Of a stretch of DNA of 30,969 nucleotides, positions 25,393-30,969 are shown piece after piece. Under the pieces are notes generated by a model that worked only from the letters and a program-made list of their open reading frames with translations, was not told where the DNA came from and searched no databases. Position 1 is the stretch's first letter; the number at the start of each line of letters is the position of its first letter. The position numbers and the translations under genes were made by a program. Source of the stretch: Fen-1467 sp035519475 (GTDB lineage: Bacteria > Verrucomicrobiota > Verrucomicrobiia > Opitutales > Opitutaceae); NCBI GenBank assembly GCA_035519475.1, contig DATIWI010000224.1:1-30969 (forward strand), read 5' to 3'.

Positions 25393-27117
25393 TTAGCGGA
25401 AATTCACCGAGGTGAGGATCGCCTTGATCGTGGCGTTCTGCGCCGCCCACGCCATCGGGTTCGCGCCCGCCGACACCAGCACCACGCCGCCCGGCACCGG
25501 CTTGCCGAGGCAGATCCAGCGGACGCTCGACATCTGAGAAGTCGTCGTGCCTTCAAACATGACGACGCCACCAGTGCCCGGCGTGCTCGTGCTGTTGACG
25601 CGAATCATGGCGCCCATTTGGCCGAACACACCCGCCACGTAGTTGACCGCCTGGACCGGATCCTGCGTCCCCGTGATCTGCATGACATCGCAGCTCACGC
25701 TGCTGACGGGATTGCCGGCCGAGAACAGGATAAAGCCCGGCGAAACGCCCGGCTGCAGCAGCGATACAAAATCGGCGGGGACCGACACGGTCACGAACCC
25801 CTGGGGATGTTGCCACATGGTGAAACCCGGGGGCAGCGGTGTCGGGTTGGGATTGGGGTTGGGATTGGGATTGGGATTGGGATTCGGGCCGTAGTCGTTC
25901 TGCAGTTGCCCGGGAAGTCGTTTCCGCAACGTCTCCGTCAGCTTGTCCATATCGACGTCCGCCAGCTCCGGGGCAACATAGCCCGCCAATTGCAGCGCCT
26001 TCACGGGAACCTTGATGAACTTGCCGTTCTGCTGGGCCATCGCCCATTCCTTCTTGGCCATGGCGACGGATTCGTCGAACGTCACCGGAGCACCCGTTGC
26101 TTTTTCGCGAATCTTCAAAGCCACCAGCGAGTCCTCTACCGCCCGGAGCGTGACGGAAGTACACTCGATCGGCATCCCACCCTCAAACGGGATGTTCTGG
26201 TTCTCCGAGTATGCGATCACGTACACGTGGCCGGGGACGAAGATCATGGTGCAGTCCAAGCCCAGGTGTTCAAGGAGCGCGCTCCAGAGAATCGCGAGCT
26301 CGATGCACAATCCCTGGTTGGTCTGGATGACGTCACGCGGCATCCGGACGGTCTGCACGTACGTGCTGATGTTGTCGAATTCCGCCGGCACGCCGGTGTC
26401 GCCCGTATAACGCAGCCCCGTCGCCATCATGTAGTCATAAATGATGCGGCAAAGGCGCACCGCCTCCTCGGCTCCGCCGGCGATGCCAGCCGTGGTCCCA
26501 CCGGCCAGTCGCGTGATTTCGGAGGCATAAAGGGTCACGACCGGATCGTTGGGCGTGACCATGCAGACCGCGAAGGGAAACGCGCTTTCCGTGTCGAACC
26601 AATTGCGGGCCTCGGCCGCGGGGATATCGCCGCCGATGAGCTCGTTGATTCCCCGCAGCACAATATCGCGCGCGAATGACTCCTCGTGCTGCCGCCCCTC
26701 CTCCTTCCACAGGATCTTGAAGCGAAACGTCGCGTTGGTGACATTGCGAATCTTGGCAACCGTCGCCGGCAGCTTCGGATAGAATAGCTTCACCAGGGTG
26801 AAACCGGCGGGAATCTCATGGAGCTCTTCCGGATCGGTCCATGGGATGTAGTCGTCGATCTTGTAGCTGATGGAGAAATCCGTGATCGGATGCTCCCCGG
26901 TGTTCTTAAACACGAGCTTCGACAGGTAGTGCCGGCCGAACTCGACCTTGGGGTTTGCGTAGACCTTGTAGCCGAGGGTCATCAGTGCGGATTTGATCTC
27001 CGGGTCACGCCACGTGAGCTTGGCCGGGCGTTCGCCCACCCGCGCCAAACCAGCTGTCAGCAACACGCCGCCGGCAATCAACCCGACTGCACCCCCGATA
27101 GTCAGGAGTTTTTGCAT
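25393..27117 (-). CDS. Membrane-anchored transglutaminase-like protein with Asn-Pro repeat linker
   Basis: The protein has 574 residues from ATG 27117. AAGGA sits five bases upstream, so I prefer this to the in-frame TTG at 27132. Residues about 1-25 form a signal anchor (LLTIGGAVGLIAGGVLLTAGLA). The next 150 residues are beta-rich (LSKLVFKNTGEHPITDFSISY). The transglutaminase-like core has the Cys in NQGLCIELAILWSALLEHLG (C271) and the His in IFVPGHVYVIAYS (H297); I cannot place the third acid with certainty. A linker of seven Asn-Pro pairs separates this from a C-terminal domain of about 130 residues (FTMWQHPQGFVTVSVPADF...ATIKAILTSVNFR) that resembles a PsbP/LpqN-like fold. It may be a peptidase or cross-linker in the periplasm. 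Codon use is less GC-extreme than its neighbours, and a fairly good promoter precedes it. Confidence 0.82.
   Translation of the reverse strand: MQKLLTIGGAVGLIAGGVLLTAGLARVGERPAKLTWRDPEIKSALMTLGYKVYANPKVEFGRHYLSKLVFKNTGEHPITDFSISYKIDDYIPWTDPEELHEIPAGFTLVKLFYPKLPATVAKIRNVTNATFRFKILWKEEGRQHEESFARDIVLRGINELIGGDIPAAEARNWFDTESAFPFAVCMVTPNDPVVTLYASEITRLAGGTTAGIAGGAEEAVRLCRIIYDYMMATGLRYTGDTGVPAEFDNISTYVQTVRMPRDVIQTNQGLCIELAILWSALLEHLGLDCTMIFVPGHVYVIAYSENQNIPFEGGMPIECTSVTLRAVEDSLVALKIREKATGAPVTFDESVAMAKKEWAMAQQNGKFIKVPVKALQLAGYVAPELADVDMDKLTETLRKRLPGQLQNDYGPNPNPNPNPNPNPNPTPLPPGFTMWQHPQGFVTVSVPADFVSLLQPGVSPGFILFSAGNPVSSVSCDVMQITGTQDPVQAVNYVAGVFGQMGAMIRVNSTSTPGTGGVVMFEGTTTSQMSSVRWICLGKPVPGGVVLVSAGANPMAWAAQNATIKAILTSVNFR
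25844..25884. repeat. Hexanucleotide tandem repeat (GGGATT)n encoding Asn-Pro repeats
   Basis: On + the tract reads GGGTT, GGGATT, GGGGTT, then four exact GGGATT units. On the coding strand this is AATCCC/AACCCC, giving seven Asn-Pro pairs. The unit is six bases, so gain or loss of copies keeps the frame and only alters linker length. Confidence 0.85.
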
Positions 27118-27122
27118 GGGGT

Positions 27123-27127
27123 TCCTT
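27123..27127 (-). promoter_or_regulatory. Ribosome binding site AAGGA
   Basis: AAGGA on the minus strand lies five bases before the ATG at 27117. It supports that ATG over the TTG at 27132, which would place this site inside the coding region. Confidence 0.55.
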
Positions 27128-27136
27128 TTCAACTTA

Positions 27137-27166
27137 TTGATATGAGCATGCTTACAGCCAGGTCAA
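27137..27166 (-). promoter_or_regulatory. Candidate sigma-70 promoter of the transglutaminase-like gene
   Basis: On the minus strand, TTGACC (27166-27161) and TATCAA (27142-27137) are separated by 18 bases. The match to TTGACA and TATAAT is five of six and four of six. The segment is locally AT-rich and the start codon is 20 bases downstream of the -10 box. An inverted repeat TGAGCG/CGCTCA (27199-27220) lies further upstream. Confidence 0.45.
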
Positions 27167-27305
27167 CCATATTCCCAACGGAGAAACCATCACTCCCTTG
27201 AGCGAGTCTTGCTGCGCTCATCTTGTCGTTCGATCCGCCGCCGTGCGAACCGCCGCCACCACCGCGCCGGGCGTATGCGCGAGCAAAGGCGCGCCCGAGT
27301 CCAGC

Positions 27306-29750
27306 CTACGGCCGGGCGGCACGCATCCTGTCCAGCATTGTGCGCGCGGGTTCAAAATCCGGCCTGAGCTGCGCGGCCGCCCCGAAATGCGCGATCGCCT
27401 CGTCCCGGCGGCCGGGGATAGTCGACAGGAGGAGTCCCAAATTGAAATGGGCCTCGAAGTAGTCGGGCTTGACTCGAATCGCGGCCTCGTACTCGGCGAT
27501 CGCCTCGGCTGATCGATCGGGCGTCCGCACCAGGATGTCCGCCAGGTTGTTGTGGGCCTCGGCAAAATCGGGTCGGGCGCGCAGGGCGGCCCGGTATTCG
27601 GCGATCGCCTCGGCCGACCGGCCGGGGATCGCCGCCAGGGCAATGCCCAGATTGTAGTGCGCCTCGGCAAAGTCGGGCGCGGCGCGCGCCGCGGCCGCAT
27701 ACGCCGCCATCGCCTCGGTCATCCGCCCGGGAATGGCCGCCAGCAGCAATCCTCGATTGAAATGGGCCTGGGCGAAGTCGGGTCGGATCCGGAGCGCGGC
27801 CTCGTACTCGGCGATCGCGCCGGACACCTGGACCGGGTCCGCGGCCAGGGCATTCCCCAGATGGAAGTGCGCCTCGGCAAAATCAGGCTGCAACCGCAGA
27901 GCGGTGCGGAACTCGGCGACCGCCGCGGGCCGATCGGATGCTTTCATCAATGCCAGCCCGAGGTTGTCGTGCATCTCCGCGGAGTCGGGTCGGAGCCGCA
28001 ACGCCGCCCGGTACTCAAGGATCGCGTCAGCGAGTCGGCCCGGGGTCATCGCCAGGGCGGTGGCAAGATTGTGGTGCGCGTCCGCGAGCGCCGGATCGAG
28101 CGTGAGCGCGGCCTGGAATTCGGCGATCGCCTCGGCCAGGCGGCCCGGTGTTTTTGCCAGCGCGTTGGCAAGGTAGTTGTGGGTCGTGGCGACTCTGGGC
28201 GCGATGCGCAACGCGGCCTGATACTCGGCAATGGCCTCCGCCCGGTGCCCGGGGGATTGCGCCAGCGCAAATCCAAGGTAGGTGTGGGCCGCCCAGTTGT
28301 TCTCGGTCACGGCCAGGGCGTGCCGGAACAGGGTGATGCTGTCCCGCCAGTAATTCAGCTGCCGCGAGGTCAAAACGGTGCAGCCGACGACCAGCAGGCC
28401 GGCCGCCGCCCCCACCAGCCCGGGCCGTCTCGGCCGGGACGCCGCCACCTCGCCGGCGGCCCACGCCGCCATGATGAAGACCCCGATCAACGGTAGATAG
28501 CTGTAGCGGTCGGCCATGGATTGCTCGCCGACCTGCACGAGGCCGATGACCGGCACCAGCATGCCCAGAAACCAGAGCCAACCCACCAACAGGTAGCGGC
28601 GTCGCCGACGCAGACCGCCCACGGCCGCGGTGATCCCCGCCAGCAGCGCCGCGGCCAGCAGAGTCCGGCCCAGCGGCGGCGCGAAGCGATAGGGGTAGAA
28701 GATCGCGAGCTTGGCCGGGAACACGCATTTGCCCAGATACCCGCAGTAGGCCAGCAGGGCATTGGCGACCCGTTCCGGCCACGGATAGCCCGCCATCGTC
28801 TTAAGCGCACCCACCTGCCGTTGGACGAGGAACGTGAAGATGCTGATCGTCGCCGCCAAGGCGAAGAACGGGACCTTTTCAACCACGAGTGCCCACGCGG
28901 CCGCCCTCGCCGTGCGCGGCGCGGCCGGGCCCAGCCGGCTCAGCGGCCAGAAGTCCAGCAGGAGGAGGACGCATGGGATCGTGACCACCATCGGCTTGCT
29001 CATGAGCGCCAATGCAAACGACGCCAGCGCCATCCCGTAGAACCGCCCCGCCCCGGGCCGCCGCGCCGCCCGCTGCCGCACCCAGTGCGCGTACGCCCAC
29101 AGGGTGAGCAGCGCAAAGAGAGCGCTGAGCACGTCCTTGCGCTCCGCGATCCAAGCGACCGATTCGACGTGCAGGGGATGCAGCCCGAACAGCGCCGCCG
29201 CCAGCAGACTGCGCCAGACGGCCCCCGTCATCTTTCGCAACACGGCGAAGACCAGCAGCGCGTTGCCCGCGTGCAGCAGGATGCTCGTCAGGTGATGCCC
29301 CCACGGATTGAGGCCGAAGATCTGGCAGTCGGCCATGTGTGAAAGCCAGCTCAGCGGCCGCCAGTAGTCGATGCCTCCGCTCAGGAACGCCCATTTCACA
29401 TTGGCCCACGTCAAGCCATCGCGCACGTGGGGGTTGTCGGTCACGAAGCCGGGATCGTCATCGTAGATGAAGTCGTGCCGCAGCGCGGGCAGAAACACTC
29501 CCGCCACCACCAGGAACAACAGCAATCCCAGCAGCCGGGCACGGGTCGTGCCAGCCCCGGGACCGCCGGCGTGCTCGCCGGCAGCGTCGGCCGCGTGGCG
29601 GGGCGGGGCCCCCGGGCCGGCGGGCGGCAACACCGACGACAGGCGGGCACCATCCGGGGCCGCGCCCCCTTCCCGTCGGGAATCTTCCTTTCGCGTTGGC
29701 CGCCTCGTGCCCACCGGTGAACTCAAATCGGCCGACGCAAGGCGACGCAA
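27306..29750 (-). CDS. TMTC-like membrane glycosyltransferase with nine TPRs of mostly 35 residues
   Basis: The protein has 814 residues, the third TMTC-like gene in the window. After a disordered Arg/Pro/Gly-rich N-terminus of about 70 residues, the membrane domain starts (LLGLLLFLVVAGVFLPALRHDFIYDDD). It carries the acidic loop YDDDPGFVTDNPHVRDGLTW, YWRPLSWLSHMADCQIFGL and the signature LHPLHVESVAWIAERKDVLS. From about residue 494 to the end are nine TPRs. Eight are 35 residues long, with the extra residue in the helix A-B turn (typically xPGRxxEAIAEY), and one is the normal 34. The start is uncertain: TTG at 29750 is the first candidate, and no ATG occurs before the first helix. A sugar-transferring role with protein acceptors held by the TPRs is inferred from the family. 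It is divergent from the cupin gene. Confidence 0.87.
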   Translation of the reverse strand: MRRLASADLSSPVGTRRPTRKEDSRREGGAAPDGARLSSVLPPAGPGAPPRHAADAAGEHAGGPGAGTTRARLLGLLLFLVVAGVFLPALRHDFIYDDDPGFVTDNPHVRDGLTWANVKWAFLSGGIDYWRPLSWLSHMADCQIFGLNPWGHHLTSILLHAGNALLVFAVLRKMTGAVWRSLLAAALFGLHPLHVESVAWIAERKDVLSALFALLTLWAYAHWVRQRAARRPGAGRFYGMALASFALALMSKPMVVTIPCVLLLLDFWPLSRLGPAAPRTARAAAWALVVEKVPFFALAATISIFTFLVQRQVGALKTMAGYPWPERVANALLAYCGYLGKCVFPAKLAIFYPYRFAPPLGRTLLAAALLAGITAAVGGLRRRRRYLLVGWLWFLGMLVPVIGLVQVGEQSMADRYSYLPLIGVFIMAAWAAGEVAASRPRRPGLVGAAAGLLVVGCTVLTSRQLNYWRDSITLFRHALAVTENNWAAHTYLGFALAQSPGHRAEAIAEYQAALRIAPRVATTHNYLANALAKTPGRLAEAIAEFQAALTLDPALADAHHNLATALAMTPGRLADAILEYRAALRLRPDSAEMHDNLGLALMKASDRPAAVAEFRTALRLQPDFAEAHFHLGNALAADPVQVSGAIAEYEAALRIRPDFAQAHFNRGLLLAAIPGRMTEAMAAYAAAARAAPDFAEAHYNLGIALAAIPGRSAEAIAEYRAALRARPDFAEAHNNLADILVRTPDRSAEAIAEYEAAIRVKPDYFEAHFNLGLLLSTIPGRRDEAIAHFGAAAQLRPDFEPARTMLDRMRAARP

Positions 29751-29855
29751 CTCGTTTTGCCGGCAGACGCGCCCGGTCGCCCCACCCCAGCCGCGCTCGC
29801 CGGTGACCAGTTAAGCCTTGTCGATGGCGGCGGCGCCGCCGACAAATGATCAGCC

Positions 29856-30209
29856 ATGAGTTCCGCACCAACGCCCGACCAAGTCCGGGTGGACCACGCC
29901 AGTCCGACCGGTTATCGCAACGCCCTCCCCGGCATCGAGCGCAAAACCGCCGTCGAGGGCCACCGCACGCAGTTGGTGACCTTCAGGCTGGCGCAGGACG
30001 CGGTGATTCCCGCCCATGCGCATCCCCAGGAGCAGACCGGGTATCTCGTTTCCGGACGTATGATCCTGACGATCGCGCAGGTCGATCACGAGATGCGTCC
30101 CGGCGATAGCTGGGTGATTCCGGGCGGTGTCACCCATTCCGCGAAGATTCTCCGTCATTCGGTCGCAATCGAGGTATTCTCGCCTCCGCGCGACGACTAC
30201 CGGACCTAG
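29856..30209 (+). CDS. Small single-domain cupin protein
   Basis: This 117-residue protein is one cupin_2 barrel. Motif 1 reads IPAHAHPQEQTGYLVSGRM, with both His residues and the Glu/Gln position. Motif 2 reads MRPGDSWVIPGGVTHSAKIL, with the Pro-Gly turn and the final His. Metal binding by three His and one Gln or Glu is therefore plausible. Small cupins of this type serve as sugar isomerases, dioxygenases or ligand sensors, and the sequence does not decide between them. ATG at 29856 has no clear ribosome site. A GC-rich inverted repeat with a two-base bulge (TGTCG...CGACA, 29819-29844) lies just upstream and may form a 5' leader hairpin. It converges on the DoxX gene. Confidence 0.85.
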   Translation: MSSAPTPDQVRVDHASPTGYRNALPGIERKTAVEGHRTQLVTFRLAQDAVIPAHAHPQEQTGYLVSGRMILTIAQVDHEMRPGDSWVIPGGVTHSAKILRHSVAIEVFSPPRDDYRT

Positions 30210-30271
30210 GGCGGCCCGGCTGCGCACTCCTCGACCATCGGCGAACCGCCCGCCATCGCCAGCGGCCGGCC

Positions 30272-30289
30272 GGCCCCGACGCCGGGGCC
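30272..30289. terminator. GC hairpin between convergent genes
   Basis: GGCCCCG (30272-30278) and CGGGGCC (30283-30289) form a perfect seven-base stem with loop ACGC, without a T-run. It lies midway in the 118-bp gap between the cupin and DoxX stops. Confidence 0.42.
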
Positions 30290-30327
30290 CTCCTGCCGTG
30301 GGTCTGCCAGCGGCGGACGGACAGCCC

Positions 30328-30807
30328 TCAGCGCGAGGCAGACCCGCGATGGGCGTCCAACGACCAGCGCCCTGGTCCGGCGACCAGCAGGAACACCAGC
30401 CCGAACCACATTGAGAAATCCGTGCGGGCCTCATGCACCATGCTGAGGAGGCCGTACGTCTTCAGTTTCATCAGCGAGAATCCCCAGAAACCGTGCCCGA
30501 GGAGGACGGGAACCTTTGTGGTGACGATTGCCACCGAAATATTGACGAGGAGCGCCAGCGCGGCCGGACGTGTCAGCAGGCCGGCGATGACGAGAAGCCC
30601 GCCGATGGTCTCGACCACGGCAACGAAGGGTCCGAAGAATTCGGGATAGGGGATGCCGATTGTCGCAAAGCGGCCCGCGCCGTTGGTCGCCGGATCGAGG
30701 AACTTGAGGATGCCCTCGTTGAGGAACACGCCTCCCACCACCAGACGGATGAGGGCATTGGCATTCGCACCCGCCGTTGCTGACATTGTCATTTGGGAGA
30801 AATTCAT
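30328..30807 (-). CDS. DoxX-family membrane protein
   Basis: The protein has 159 residues from ATG 30807 (MNFSQMTMSATAGANANAL). An in-frame upstream extension to 30888 looks non-coding. Four hydrophobic helices are visible, with the DoxX hallmarks LIRLVVGGVFLNEGILKFLDP (first helix with the Glu-Gly-Ile-x-Lys-Phe turn), GIPYPEFFGPFVAVVETIGGLLVIAGL, RPAALALLVNISVAIVTTKVP and a last helix MWFGLVFLLVAGPGRWSLD. The GPGRWSLD ending is typical of the family. Members sit in the inner membrane; some link to thiosulfate:quinone oxidation or redox stress, but most are uncharacterised, and nothing nearby narrows the role. The remaining 81 bases to the right edge hold no recognisable feature. Confidence 0.88.
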   Translation of the reverse strand: MNFSQMTMSATAGANANALIRLVVGGVFLNEGILKFLDPATNGAGRFATIGIPYPEFFGPFVAVVETIGGLLVIAGLLTRPAALALLVNISVAIVTTKVPVLLGHGFWGFSLMKLKTYGLLSMVHEARTDFSMWFGLVFLLVAGPGRWSLDAHRGSASR

Positions 30808-30969
30808 CGCGATGATCCGGCCGGGAATCATCGCTCGTGATTCGAGCGCCGGCGCCGTCAACGATACCCAGAAAACGCCCGGTGTCACGGTTGCCGGCGG
30901 CGGCGCCCTCGCACGACCTCCGCGCGCGCCGCGACCCGGCGTCTCAGCTTCCCTGGCGGCGGTAGGGCG

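Noticed and set aside
25844..25884. GGGATT repeat as a telomere-like or CRISPR element
   Set aside because: It is short, internal to a gene and in frame as Asn-Pro repeats, with no spacers.

Overview
The window is very GC-rich bacterial DNA, densely coded on both strands, with no rRNA, tRNA, CRISPR array or insertion sequence that I can see. The gene mix suggests a heterotrophic Verrucomicrobiota bacterium, most likely Opitutaceae-like. The reasons are exported GH88, GH13 and AGE-family enzymes, Gfo/Idh/MocA oxidoreductases beside sugar isomerase-like TIM barrels, a hybrid kinase with a long periplasmic array of OB-like modules, and TPR-tailed O-mannosyltransferase-like membrane proteins. This is inference from gene content; no marker gene is present.

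Layout. 1-5003: two divergent TMTC-like membrane glycosyltransferase genes (the first cut by the left edge), then a GT9 glycosyltransferase. 5081-9696: a secreted three-domain protein resembling a glycoside hydrolase, a Tat-exported SMP-30/gluconolactonase-like protein and an M20 dipeptidase, all on +. 9853-11790: a Bcr/CflA efflux pump (-) divergent from a glycine-zipper lipoprotein (+). 11867-16475: a minus-strand cluster of a Gfo/Idh/MocA oxidoreductase, two sugar isomerase/epimerase-like proteins and a GH13 enzyme. It is divergent from a + pair, a GH88 unsaturated glucuronyl hydrolase and an exported cellobiose-2-epimerase-like protein. A perfect 27-bp palindrome lies between the two arms. 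19401-19900: a non-coding stretch with nested inverted repeats. 19901-23425: a 1174-residue hybrid histidine kinase. 23521-27117: three poorly characterised exported proteins, one transglutaminase-like. 27306-30807: a third TMTC-like protein, a small cupin and a DoxX-family membrane protein.

How the genes may work together. The 11.9-19.4 kb block reads as a carbohydrate-use locus. GH88 would remove unsaturated uronic acids from lyase products, the AGE protein would epimerise a disaccharide reducing end in the periplasm, GH13 would cut alpha-glucosides, and the oxidoreductase and TIM-barrel enzymes would process the sugars inside the cell. The palindrome is the obvious candidate operator. The flanking TMTC-like and GT9 genes point to surface glycosylation.

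The observations most worth a second look are two hairpin-forming repeats inserted in frame in one TMTC-like gene, the divergent-promoter palindrome, the exported epimerase with all three catalytic histidines at family spacing, the hydrolase-like protein of unrecognised family, the kinase's roughly seven OB-like modules, and U-tract-less GC hairpins at all four convergent gene junctions. I found no clearly new multi-gene system such as a defence island.
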